In this document: in pieces, positions 1-7,320 of the stretch
Position numbering within the stretch: the stretch's first letter is position 1
Layout: the number at the start of each line of letters is the position of its first letter
Origin: Planctomycetota bacterium
GTDB taxonomy: Bacteria > Planctomycetota > Planctomycetia > Pirellulales > Pirellulaceae
Length of the DNA: 15,731 nt
Direction: 5' to 3'
Assembly (NCBI GenBank): GCA_029259935.1
Contig: JAJDEH010000124.1
Span: 1-15,731 of the forward strand
Translations under genes and position numbers: made by a program
Notes under the pieces: model-generated
The model's input: the letters and a program-made list of their open reading frames with translations, nothing else
Told to the model about the DNA's origin: nothing
Database searches by the model: none

Positions 1-47
1 ATGCTGGCAAAACTTCGGACGTTTTCGCTTCTGGGAATCGAAGGTAG

Positions 48-66
48 ACAAAAAGGGCCACCCATA
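48..66 (-). repeat. Left arm of inverted repeat flanking the RAYT gene
   Basis: Read on the minus strand this is TATGGGTGGCCCTTTTTGT. It matches 1395-1413 on the plus strand (TATGGGTGTCCCTTTTCGT) at 17 of 19 positions. The two copies face each other across the transposase gene. Each contains a small GGG-nnn-CCC hairpin. They are best read as the ends, or end-proximal signals, of a RAYT-containing unit of about 1.37 kb. The match is seen directly; the role as element ends is inference. Confidence 0.6.
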
Positions 67-143
67 TTTTGATTGCACCGCGTGCGGATTTCTGTTAGGC
101 TTTGGTGAATTCGATGATAGGGTCAATGAAATAGGAGCGGCCG

Positions 144-1220
144 ATGGCTCGTATTCCGCGACAGGAATTGATTGATGAATCCGAAGTCGGCATGTACCAC
201 TGCGTGAATCGGTGCGTGCGGCGGGCGTTCTTGTGTGGGGAAGATCCGTTTTCCGGGAAGAACTTTGATCATCGTAAAGGCTGGATTCGTCAGCGGTTGG
301 AATTTTTGGCGGGGCAGTTTGGTATTGATGTTTGCGGCTTTGCGGTGATGAGTAACCATGTTCATGTCGTGTTGCGTAATCGGCCGGATGTCGTGGCCGC
401 TTGGTCCGATAAAGAGGTGGCCCGGCGGTGGTGGAACTTGTTTCCCAGTCGCCGCGAGGAAGATGGCAGCCCGGCCAAGCCTCGGGCTCATGAACTGGAA
501 ATGCTGACGGCAGACGCGCGGGCTTTGGAGGAACGACGCAAGCGACTGTCGAGCCTGTCTTGGTTCATGCGCTGTTTGTGCGAATCGGTGGCTCGGCGGG
601 CGAACAAGGAAGACCAATGCACGGGGCGATTTTGGGAAGGGCGCTACAAGTGTCAACGTCTCTTGGATGAAGCGGCGATTTTGGCTTGCAGTGTGTATGT
701 CGACTTGAACCCAATCCGCGCGGGAGTGGCGAAGACTCCCGAAAGCAGCCGGTTTACGGCGGCTTATGATCGGATTCAGGCGCGGAAAGGTGGGGCGAAA
801 GAGCATGCGCGGCCGGGCAAGCGTACCGCGCCGAAGAACCGCGCGACGCCCGCGGGTCAGACGGACGGTTGGCTGAGTCCAGTGGAACTGCGTGAGCGTC
901 AGGATGCGAAGAGTTCAGCCAAGTCGCGGCGTGCTTCTAACAAGGGCTTTCTGCCGGTCAAGCTGACCGAGTACTTACGACTGCTGGATTGGACGGGCCG
1001 GCAAGCTCGCAAAGACAAGCGAGGCCGTATTCCGCCGGATTTGGCTCCGATTTTGGAGCGGCTACACGTGGCGAGCGACCATTGGGTGGAAACGGTGCTG
1101 CACTTCGGCCGCTGGTTCCGCCGCGCGGCGGGCCGAGCGGTCAGTTTGGCTGAAGAAGCTGAGCGTCACGACCGACATTGGCTGCACGGGCTCAAGCCGA
1201 GCCGCAAAGCTTTCGCCTAG
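144..1220 (+). CDS. REP-associated tyrosine transposase (RAYT), IS200-like Y1 family
   Basis: Product of 358 aa. It belongs to the Y1/HuH single-strand transposase group, whose members nick and rejoin DNA at palindromic REP sequences. The metal-binding HuH motif is visible as SNHVHVVL (His72 and His74), and the family hallmark YVDLNPIRAG lies at about 185-194, with Tyr185 a candidate nucleophile. The C-terminal third (about 215-358) is basic and longer than in the shortest family members, and I do not recognise it. The start is set by AGGAG seven bases upstream of ATG 144. The gene stands alone and is bracketed by an inverted repeat (48-66 and 1395-1413). RAYTs are usually single-copy domesticated genes that serve dispersed REPs rather than typical multicopy IS elements. 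No frameshift or missing motif is seen, so the protein could be active. Confidence 0.88.
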   Translation: MARIPRQELIDESEVGMYHCVNRCVRRAFLCGEDPFSGKNFDHRKGWIRQRLEFLAGQFGIDVCGFAVMSNHVHVVLRNRPDVVAAWSDKEVARRWWNLFPSRREEDGSPAKPRAHELEMLTADARALEERRKRLSSLSWFMRCLCESVARRANKEDQCTGRFWEGRYKCQRLLDEAAILACSVYVDLNPIRAGVAKTPESSRFTAAYDRIQARKGGAKEHARPGKRTAPKNRATPAGQTDGWLSPVELRERQDAKSSAKSRRASNKGFLPVKLTEYLRLLDWTGRQARKDKRGRIPPDLAPILERLHVASDHWVETVLHFGRWFRRAAGRAVSLAEEAERHDRHWLHGLKPSRKAFA

Positions 1221-1394
1221 ATGAAGGGCTTCGCGGAATGATGTTTCGGTCTTCTGGATCAAGTGAATAGGCCACTTCATCCGCAATAGCACTGCGGCTC
1301 CATCAGTCTCCGCACGTCACATCCGTGCATTGGTTGCCGAGCAGATCGCTTGGAGGATCTCATGCAAAAATGCAGTCCGCCCGGTCGCCTGAAT

Positions 1395-1413
1395 TATGGG
1401 TGTCCCTTTTCGT
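1395..1413 (+). repeat. Right arm of inverted repeat flanking the RAYT gene
   Basis: TATGGGTGTCCCTTTTCGT is the inverted partner of 48-66, with 17 of 19 bases matching. It overlaps the start of the tandem CTTTTCGTAC repeat. Together the arms enclose the transposase with about 75 bp on the 5' side and 175 bp on the 3' side. Confidence 0.6.
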
Positions 1414-1433
1414 ACTCCTTTTCGTACTTTTCG
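1403..1433 (+). repeat. Short tandem repeat of CTTTTCGTAC
   Basis: Two adjacent copies, TCCCTTTTCGTAC (1403-1415) and TCCTTTTCGTAC (1416-1427), are followed by a partial third TTTTCG (1428-1433). The repeat abuts the right RAYT-flanking arm and may be a remnant of repeated insertion or slippage at the element edge. Confidence 0.6.
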
Positions 1434-1558
1434 CCCCATACGTGGCCTAATGAGCGGCCAACCGTCGATGCCTGGTGCGCCGCCCGAAATCTGGCTACGG
1501 ATTCTGATCGCTGTTAGAATCACGGCGGGCGAACTTGATGGTCGAGATTGAGATCTTC

Positions 1559-2290
1559 ATGGCAGATCAACCCCCACGAAAACGCCGCTGGTTTTCCTTC
1601 AGCTTGCGCACCTTCCTTGCGAGTGTGCTTTTGATTGCGATTGCCCTGGGCTTCTTTGCCCATCGCTGGCAGCGTTATCAACATCAGAAGGCAACGATTG
1701 AATCCCTGCAGAGCCGTTTCACCTTAAAATATTACCGCGATTCGCGGTTGCCTTGGTGGAAATATCTAGTCACAAACGAACGGTTGGCCGATGACGTCCG
1801 CGAGATCGTGGCCTACCCGTTGTACGACGAGGATCTGGAGTCTCTGCGGATGTTCCGCAGGCTTGAATTCCTGATCCTGGACGGTGGCTCCATATCGGAC
1901 ATCACGCCGCTGGCGGACTTGACGCAGTTGAAGTACCTCCACCTCGAACGAACCGAGGCGACGGACATCTCTGCATTATCGAAGATGACTCAACTGGAAA
2001 CGTTGGCCATCATCGAGGCACGCATAGCAGATATCACGCCGCTAACGGAACTGACACACTTGGAGGAACTGTGGCTCTGGGGAACGGAGGTGACCGACAT
2101 TACACCGTTAGCGGGATTAACGCAGTTGAAGTACCTCTACCTCAATGGAACCAGCGTGGCCGACTTAACGCCCCTGGCGAAACTCGCGAACGTTGAAATC
2201 TATGTCGATGATTCCGACCAACTAACAGTCCCAGTGGAATTGCAAGACCGTATCCACGTGGGCTTCTCCCAACTACCGTACGTACGGTAG
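1559..2290 (+). CDS. Membrane-anchored leucine-rich-repeat protein
   Basis: Product of 243 aa. The N-terminus (MADQPPRKRRWFSFSLRTF) is basic and leads into one membrane segment (about residues 17-35), a topology common in planctomycete proteins of this type. Residues about 85-225 carry internalin-like leucine-rich repeats of 22 residues, with recurring units such as DITPLADLTQLKYLHL, DITPLTELTHLEELWL and DITPLAGLTQLKYLYL. Such repeats form a curved binding surface, so a protein-protein interaction role is likely, but no partner is evident. In-frame starts exist at TTG 1535, ATG 1538 and ATG 1559. I chose 1559 because it puts the basic MADQPPRKRR segment at the terminus; no Shine-Dalgarno clearly decides it. 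The protein is short for an LRR surface protein and has no other domain. Confidence 0.75.
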   Translation: MADQPPRKRRWFSFSLRTFLASVLLIAIALGFFAHRWQRYQHQKATIESLQSRFTLKYYRDSRLPWWKYLVTNERLADDVREIVAYPLYDEDLESLRMFRRLEFLILDGGSISDITPLADLTQLKYLHLERTEATDISALSKMTQLETLAIIEARIADITPLTELTHLEELWLWGTEVTDITPLAGLTQLKYLYLNGTSVADLTPLAKLANVEIYVDDSDQLTVPVELQDRIHVGFSQLPYVR

Positions 2291-2299
2291 CACGTTGAG

Positions 2300-2398
2300 G
2301 TAAGTCGTTAATGCGTGTCAAAACGGGGCCCCAAGCCTGCGGAAAAACACCGATAAGAGGCAGGTACATGTGTACCAGGCACTTTCCGTAAGTCGTTA
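2300..2398 (+). repeat. Direct repeat pair plus inverted repeat downstream of the LRR gene
   Basis: GTAAGTCGTTA occurs at 2300-2310 and again at 2388-2398. Between them lies GGTACA-TG-TGTACC (2363-2376), a 6-bp inverted repeat with a two-base centre, followed by AGGCACTTTCC. The second copy runs into a T-rich stretch (2399-2410). The arrangement resembles a dispersed intergenic repeat unit, possibly a RAYT substrate. The ability to terminate transcription of the LRR gene is only a guess. Confidence 0.5.
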
Positions 2399-2482
2399 TT
2401 TTTTATTTTTCAACAAAACGCGACTGCTTTCACGATTCTCGAAACCTCTGTTTTTATAGGCTCAAGTGCCCTGTCTGCTGAT

Positions 2483-2524
2483 TTCCTAAACCGTAGGTCG
2501 GAGGTTCGAATCCTCTCCGGGGTA
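2483..2524 (+). pseudogene. Orphan 3' half of a tRNA-Arg(CCU) gene; candidate attachment-site remnant
   Basis: The segment reads as tRNA from the anticodon loop onward: loop TTCCTAA with anticodon CCT (2485-2487), 3' anticodon strand ACCGT (2490-2494), variable loop AGGTC, T-stem GGAGG/CCTCT around loop TTCGAAT (2505-2511), acceptor strand CCGGGGT and discriminator A. No CCA is encoded. The 5' half is absent: the bases before 2483 do not form the expected anticodon strand, a D-arm or an ACCCCGG acceptor strand. An intact 3' half starting exactly at the anticodon loop is typical of the distal attachment site left by a tRNA-integrating element. A functional tRNA is unlikely. Confidence 0.7.
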
Positions 2525-2944
2525 CTTTCCCATGAGTCCCGCGCGCCCTGCTAACGCTCTAACGCTGGAGGCTCGCCGTGAATCGACAAACCTCTGAAAG
2601 ACACAAACGAAGAACGGCTGAACGTTGTAAAATAGAAAGTGGGGTCCTTTGGGGGTGGGGTTGAAAACAGAAAAGTGAGGTAGGTTCACGCGTATGTTAC
2701 AAGATCGTGATTGCCCCGTTCAGCGATGGCTCTTGCGAAGGCCCGAAGAAAAAAAACCTGGGACTTCGTGCTTTTGTGCGAGAAATCAAGCACTCGCCGT
2801 ATTGCGGTTTACATCAGTACAATCAGGGTATTGGGACAGGACGGCCATAATTCGCCACTTTGATCCACCCTTGATTTCGTGGGGGGCGAAGGTGAAAATA
2901 CTCCGTTTACGCTTGCGACTCCCTACCTTTTTCGAGTATCGCTG
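2525..2944. other. Non-coding gap after the tRNA fragment
   Basis: About 420 bases with no gene I can support. Open frames here (for example a plus-strand 83-codon frame from 2694) lack ribosome binding sites and have unconvincing composition. The segment 2640-2665 is G-rich and 2745-2757 A-rich. No promoter is confidently visible for the gene at 2945. Confidence 0.5.
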
Positions 2945-3856
2945 ATGGTTTTCGAGCACATTGAGAAGCTCAAGCAAGAGTACACCGACAAGTACGTCGT
3001 CACCGACGAGGCGCGGCCGGAATTGAAGCGGTTCAAAGGGCTTACGGGCACCGTCCGGACCGTCAACATGAGCGGCCGGGCACTGGTTGAGTTTGACGCC
3101 TATGACAATATCGCTTGGTACGATATCGACGTCGATTATCTGAGCATCATCGATAAGCCGCTTCCCAAAGCGGAACCCGTGGCGAAGAAGAAACCGGCCA
3201 AGGGGGCGGGCAAGAAAGCTGCCGCTCCCAAGAAGGCCGCCGCGCCCAAGAAAGCTGCGGCCCCGGCTGCCAAGGGCGGTGGGATGTCGGTGGAAGATAT
3301 GCTGGCCGCCGCGCGCGGTGAAAAGACGGGCGGAGCCGCGAAGGCTGATTCCTCGAAAATGTCGGTGGCCGAGATGATGGCGGCTGCTCGATCGGAAAAA
3401 GGTGGCGCTGCCGCGCCGGCGAAAGCCGATCCTTCGAAGATGAGTGTCGAGGATATGTTGGCGGCGGCTCGTGGTGAGAAAAGTGGCGGCGGCGCGGCAA
3501 GCCCGGCAGTGAAGGAAACATCGTCGGGGCAATTGTCCGACGCTCAAAGTAAAGTCTCTGCCATGTTCGAAGCCGCCCGGCAGAAGGCCGCGCCTGCGTC
3601 CGGCGGAGCAGCGACCGCCAAACAAGTCGATCCGACCAAGATGAGCGTGGAAGATATGTTGGCCGCCGCGCGTGGTGAAAAGAGCGGCGGCTCGAGCGCC
3701 GCGCCGCAGGCCGCGGAAGCCGTCGAAGAAGAAGCGGCGGTCGAAGCCCCCGCGGAAGAAGCTGCCGCGCCGGCTGGGGACGGTGGCTCCATGCGGGACA
3801 AAATCACGGACGTCGACGAAATGATCGCGTACTGCCGCAAGGTCGACGGGAGTTGA
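2945..3856 (+). CDS. Modular protein: SH3/KOW-like head, H1-like basic tract, 14-residue repeats, acidic tail
   Basis: Product of 303 aa, function unknown. Residues about 1-70 form a compact domain; LKRFKGLTGTVRTVNMSG followed by RALVEFD resembles an SH3-like/KOW barrel. Residues about 77-110 are a Lys/Ala/Pro tract (KKPAKGAGKKAAAPKKAAAP) like histone H1 tails, suggesting nucleic-acid binding. Four copies of MS-V-x-[ED]-M-[LM]-AAAR-x-EK begin near residues 114, 139, 166 and 233, with a degenerate fifth near 201. Linkers are Ala/Gly-rich, and an acidic stretch (about 255-285) precedes a short structured end (MRDKITDVDEMIAYCRKVDG). The start at ATG 2945 keeps the charged head MVFEHIEKLKQEY terminal; an in-frame GTG at 2879 would add an unlikely extension. 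No signal peptide is seen. It converges on hpnH with only 24 bp between. A ribosome- or DNA-associated role is inference. Confidence 0.8.
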   Translation: MVFEHIEKLKQEYTDKYVVTDEARPELKRFKGLTGTVRTVNMSGRALVEFDAYDNIAWYDIDVDYLSIIDKPLPKAEPVAKKKPAKGAGKKAAAPKKAAAPKKAAAPAAKGGGMSVEDMLAAARGEKTGGAAKADSSKMSVAEMMAAARSEKGGAAAPAKADPSKMSVEDMLAAARGEKSGGGAASPAVKETSSGQLSDAQSKVSAMFEAARQKAAPASGGAATAKQVDPTKMSVEDMLAAARGEKSGGSSAAPQAAEAVEEEAAVEAPAEEAAAPAGDGGSMRDKITDVDEMIAYCRKVDGS

Positions 3857-3880
3857 GTTAGCTCCACGCGAGCGGCGGAA

Positions 3881-4987
3881 TCAATTCAAAATCGGCAATT
3901 CTACAATTCCGTCTTTATTGGTTTTTAGTCGCGGCTTTGGCTCCGGTTCGTCGGGTATTTCTCGCTTGCCCCGCCCAACGCCGAACATGGCGATTCGCGC
4001 GGTGGTCAAGAATCCTTTCAACGATCCAAAGGTTGCTTCCACCGCGCTCGGCTCATAGCCGGAATGCACCATGCAGTCGGCGCACTTGGTGTTTCCGCTG
4101 CGGTGGCCGTATTGCTCCCAAGTCGTTGTTTCCATCAGCTCTTGAAACGATTCGCAGTAACCTTCGTCCAGCAAGTAACAGGGCTTTTGCCAACCGAAGA
4201 CGCCGTAAGTTGGGTTGCCCCACGGCGTGCATTCCAAATCGTAGTCGCCTTTGAGGAATTGCAGAAACAACGGCGTTTGATTGAACTTCCAGTGGCGGCT
4301 TGGCCGATCCAGCAGCCGTCGAAACAGGCCTTTCGTTTGTTCCCGCTGGAGAAAATGTTCTTGATCGGGCGCGCGTTGATAACTGTAACCGGGCGAGATC
4401 ATCATGCCTTCGACGCCGAGCTTCATCAGTTCGTCGAAGTGATCGCGAATTCGTTGGGGGTCGACACCGAGAAACAATGTCGTGTTCGTGGTGACTCGAA
4501 AGCCTTGATCGCGGGCCGCCCGAATCGCGTCGACGGCGATGTCGTAAACACCTTCGCGGCAAACGGCCTCATCATGTTCGTCCCGCGGACCGTCGACATG
4601 AACGGAAAACGCCAGATATTTCGATGGTCGAAACTGGTCGAGTGATTCGACCAGCTTGATTGCATTGGTGCACAGGTAGATATATTTTTTGCGCGCGACC
4701 AGCCCCGCCACGATCTCGCCAATTTGTGGGTGCAGCAGCGGTTCGCCGCCCGGGATCGAAACGATCGGCGCACCGCACTGCTCGACGGCGTCGAAACATT
4801 GGTCGGGTGTCAATTGTCGTCGCAAGACTTCGGGCGGATGTTGGATCTTGCCGCAACCTGCGCAGGCCAAATTGCATCGCAACAATGGTTCCAGCATGAG
4901 GACCAGCGGATAGCGATTATCGCGCCGAAGCTTCTTCGAGACTACATAAGAAGCCACCGTCCACATTTGCGAAAGCGGTACGCCCAT
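3881..4987 (-). CDS. hpnH: HpnH, adenosyl-hopene transferase (radical SAM)
   Basis: Product of 368 aa. HpnH attaches the 5'-deoxyadenosyl group to diploptene, giving adenosylhopane, the first step in side-chain-extended hopanoids. The radical-SAM cluster motif CNLACAGC (Cys38, Cys42, Cys45) binds a 4Fe-4S cluster, and SIPGGEPLLHP near residue 80 is the GGEP motif that contacts SAM. The C-terminal half carries further cysteines (CTPWGNPTYG, CADCMVHSGYEP) typical of HpnH. Length fits the family. The start is ATG 4987, preceded by AAGGAAGAG, which overlaps the stop codon of shc; an in-frame TTG just upstream is less likely. It is second in an operon with shc, 10 bp apart, so the two are probably co-translated. 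The enzyme acts at the cytoplasmic side of membranes, where its hydrophobic substrate resides. Confidence 0.93.
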   Translation of the reverse strand: MGVPLSQMWTVASYVVSKKLRRDNRYPLVLMLEPLLRCNLACAGCGKIQHPPEVLRRQLTPDQCFDAVEQCGAPIVSIPGGEPLLHPQIGEIVAGLVARKKYIYLCTNAIKLVESLDQFRPSKYLAFSVHVDGPRDEHDEAVCREGVYDIAVDAIRAARDQGFRVTTNTTLFLGVDPQRIRDHFDELMKLGVEGMMISPGYSYQRAPDQEHFLQREQTKGLFRRLLDRPSRHWKFNQTPLFLQFLKGDYDLECTPWGNPTYGVFGWQKPCYLLDEGYCESFQELMETTTWEQYGHRSGNTKCADCMVHSGYEPSAVEATFGSLKGFLTTARIAMFGVGRGKREIPDEPEPKPRLKTNKDGIVELPILN

Positions 4988-4997
4988 CAACTCTTCC

Positions 4998-7109
4998 TTA
5001 GTTCGTCATGCCGTCGGCGGATTGGGACCATTCGCCCAGCGCCAGCAGTGGAAAATAAATGGGATACAGGTGGTACTTCAAATAGAACACGCGGGGGAAT
5101 CCGGTTCCGGTGAATTGATCTTCTTGCCACTGGCCGTCGGGTGATTGCGTGTCGACCAAGTACTGAATTCCCTTTTCAACCGCTTCGTGATCCCGCATGC
5201 CAGCCGCCATCAAACCCAAGACGGCCCAAGCGGTTTGTGACGCGGTGGGTGAGCCTTGCCCACGCAGTTCCGGATAGGCGTACGTCTCGGCGGTTTCGCC
5301 CCAACCGCCACTAGATTGCTGGTGCGCAATGAGCCATTCGGCCCCGCGTCGCATGGCGGGTGAATTGGTCGAGACACCCACTTCGGCCAAGCCACATAGA
5401 ACTTGCCACGTGCCGTAGATGTAGTTCACTCCCCAGCGGCCAAACCAACTGCCATCCGGCTCTTGTGTTTGCAGCACGAACTCGACCGCCCGATCGATCG
5501 CCGGGTGGCCGGTCGACATTCCCCAGCGACCGAGCGCTTCCAACACGCGGCCGGTAATGTCGGGCGTGCTGGGATCGATCATGGCATTGTGATCGGCGAA
5601 AGGAACGTGGCACAGAAACTCGCTGTCGTTGTCTTTGTCGAACGCTCCCCAGCCGCCGTCGCGATTCTGGAGCGCCAATACCCAGCGACGGCCCCGTTCG
5701 CAGGCGGCCGCGACCTGTCTTGGCGAGGTGGCAATGTCTTGGGACGCTGATTGGGAGAGTGTCGCCGCGACTCGCTTGGCCTCGTGCAAAGTTTGCGCCC
5801 GCTGGTGTGAAACTTGCTTGTGGTCATCCTGGCGAAATAACTGCTCGCGCAGCGCCATCATGACCATGATCGTGTCGTCGATATCGGGATAGAATTCATT
5901 GTGATGCTCGAAGTACCAGCCCGCCGGTTCGGCGCGTACGGTTTGCGCCCAATCTCCCTTGCGAGTTACTTCTTTTTTGAGCAGCCAAGAAACAGACCGT
6001 TGAATTCGCGGATCGCGCGACGGGCTCCCCGCCACGGACAACGATCGTAGGGCGATGGCGGTATCCCATACCGGAGACTTACACGGCTGCAGGCGAATCG
6101 TGTCCTGCTCTTCGATCATTAGTGCGTCAAGCTGATGGAGGCACTCCGTGACTTCCGGGCTGTCCTCGTCGTAGCCCAAACATTTCAAGGCCACGATGCT
6201 CCACACGATTGGCGGAAAGATCGCGCCCAATCCATCGCTCTGGTCGAAGCGATCAAGCATCCACTTTTCGGCAGCGCGAAGGGCGATTCGACGCAACGGA
6301 CGCAGGCGCAAGCCTTCACACAACTTCAATCCTGAATCGACGAACCGAAACGCGCGCTCCCATGTCAACCAGCGGCGGCCGGTTTGAGATCCCGGACAGC
6401 GCAGCGGAGGCCAGGCTTTGGGCGGCTTGATGAATAAGTCGTGAATTCCAAGCTCTGGCGGCAGTTCGCGCGTCGGCCGATGCGCCCACATTATGGCCAA
6501 GGGCACAAGGATCGTTCGCGACCAGGCACTGATCTTGTAAATGCTGAGAGGGAACCAAGCGGGAAGTAGTACGGCTTCGGGCGGAACGGCCGGGCAATGC
6601 TCGTAGTCGATCTGTCCCAACAGTGCCAAGTAGAATCGCGTGAAACTGTTGACGGCGTCGGCACCGCCGTGAGCCAGAATCGTACCCCGCGCGCGGTTCA
6701 TATACTCTAACTGTGGGTCATGGCCGGTCAGCTTGAGCGCGAAGTAGGCCTTCACGCTGACACTGATGTCGACCTCGCCGCCCGGGAACAGTGCCCAGCC
6801 GCCTTCGGGTTGCTGTTGCTTGAGAATGTAGGCAGCCGCTTTGCGCGCGGTTTCGGTATTCTCCCGTCCCAACCAAGCCAGCAACAGAATGTATTCGCTT
6901 TCGAGAATGGTGTCGCCTTGTAGCTCGCCACACCAAAACCCCTCGGGATCTTGCTCGTTGAACAGCCACTGCGAGGTGGCGTCGATGGACTGCTGGGCTC
7001 GACCGCTGAGGCTCGCCGCGTCGGTGTAATGATCTATCCGAAATTGAGCCGGCCCGAGTGCGTGGGAACTAGGAGATCCGTCTTGTGCGGCTGTATTCGC
7101 GTCATCCAT
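4998..7109 (-). CDS. shc: Squalene-hopene cyclase
   Basis: Product of 703 aa. The enzyme cyclises squalene to hopene/hopanol, the committed step of hopanoid synthesis, as a monotopic membrane protein. The catalytic DXDD motif is present as DIDD (residues 409-412). Several QW repeats are visible: QQPEGGW in the N-terminal half, then QNRDGGWGAFDKDN, QEPDGSWFGRWGVNYIYGTW, QQSSGGWGE and QSPDGQW in the C-terminal half. Length is within the usual 620-720 aa range. The start ATG 7109 has AAGGAAGGTGA just upstream. It is first in the hopanoid operon, with hpnH directly downstream. The 5' leader holds a short inverted repeat (7138-7154). The squalene-forming hpnCDE genes are not in this window, so squalene must come from elsewhere. 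No missing motifs are seen. Confidence 0.95.
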   Translation of the reverse strand: MDDANTAAQDGSPSSHALGPAQFRIDHYTDAASLSGRAQQSIDATSQWLFNEQDPEGFWCGELQGDTILESEYILLLAWLGRENTETARKAAAYILKQQQPEGGWALFPGGEVDISVSVKAYFALKLTGHDPQLEYMNRARGTILAHGGADAVNSFTRFYLALLGQIDYEHCPAVPPEAVLLPAWFPLSIYKISAWSRTILVPLAIMWAHRPTRELPPELGIHDLFIKPPKAWPPLRCPGSQTGRRWLTWERAFRFVDSGLKLCEGLRLRPLRRIALRAAEKWMLDRFDQSDGLGAIFPPIVWSIVALKCLGYDEDSPEVTECLHQLDALMIEEQDTIRLQPCKSPVWDTAIALRSLSVAGSPSRDPRIQRSVSWLLKKEVTRKGDWAQTVRAEPAGWYFEHHNEFYPDIDDTIMVMMALREQLFRQDDHKQVSHQRAQTLHEAKRVAATLSQSASQDIATSPRQVAAACERGRRWVLALQNRDGGWGAFDKDNDSEFLCHVPFADHNAMIDPSTPDITGRVLEALGRWGMSTGHPAIDRAVEFVLQTQEPDGSWFGRWGVNYIYGTWQVLCGLAEVGVSTNSPAMRRGAEWLIAHQQSSGGWGETAETYAYPELRGQGSPTASQTAWAVLGLMAAGMRDHEAVEKGIQYLVDTQSPDGQWQEDQFTGTGFPRVFYLKYHLYPIYFPLLALGEWSQSADGMTN

Positions 7110-7137
7110 ACCTTGCTTTCACCTTCCTTGCTGGCAA

Positions 7138-7154
7138 CCATGCGTCAAGCATGG
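7138..7154 (-). promoter_or_regulatory. Small inverted repeat in the shc leader
   Basis: CCATGC (7138-7143) and GCATGG (7149-7154) form a perfect 6-bp inverted repeat with a 5-base spacer, starting 29 bases upstream of the shc start. It could be an operator or a small leader hairpin. With 6-bp arms it may be chance, and no promoter hexamers could be placed confidently beside it. Confidence 0.3.
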
Positions 7155-7320
7155 AGCAACTTCGATCAAGGTAGGACAATCATGTAGGCAACACAACAGC
7201 AGTCGCTGGCACCCGCGACGCTAGCATTGTGGATCTTGCGTTACTTTCGGCAATTGTGACCTGCGTTGATCGGTGGGCAACCGCCTCGTCTCGGATCGCT
7301 AGCATCAGTACAATTCGCTT

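Larger units (their letters stand above)
1221..1558. other. Non-coding gap between RAYT and LRR genes
   Basis: About 340 bases without a convincing gene. It holds the right arm of the RAYT inverted repeat (1395-1413) running into a short tandem repeat (1403-1433). The small minus-strand frames here lack Shine-Dalgarno signals and recognisable domains. No terminator with a T-tract is visible after the transposase. Confidence 0.6.

Noticed and set aside
123..806. 227-residue minus-strand reading frame
   Set aside because: It is antisense to the RAYT gene, which has clear catalytic motifs and a Shine-Dalgarno; the antisense product has no recognisable domain.
2400..2524. Complete tRNA gene
   Set aside because: An ACCTCTG near 2443 could pair with most of the acceptor 3' strand, but the distance to the anticodon loop is too long by several bases and no D-arm or matching anticodon 5' strand forms.
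2694..2945. 83-residue plus-strand reading frame before the KOW-like gene
   Set aside because: No Shine-Dalgarno, no domain, and its end overlaps the start of the better-supported gene.
2786..3625. 279-residue minus-strand reading frame
   Set aside because: It is antisense to the repeat-bearing gene at 2945-3856, is Arg/His/Gly-rich low complexity, and has no ribosome binding site.
3284..3684. Periodic DNA repeats as a CRISPR or mobile array
   Set aside because: The repetition is in frame and reflects the repeated 14-residue motif of a coding gene, with variable Ala/Gly linkers.
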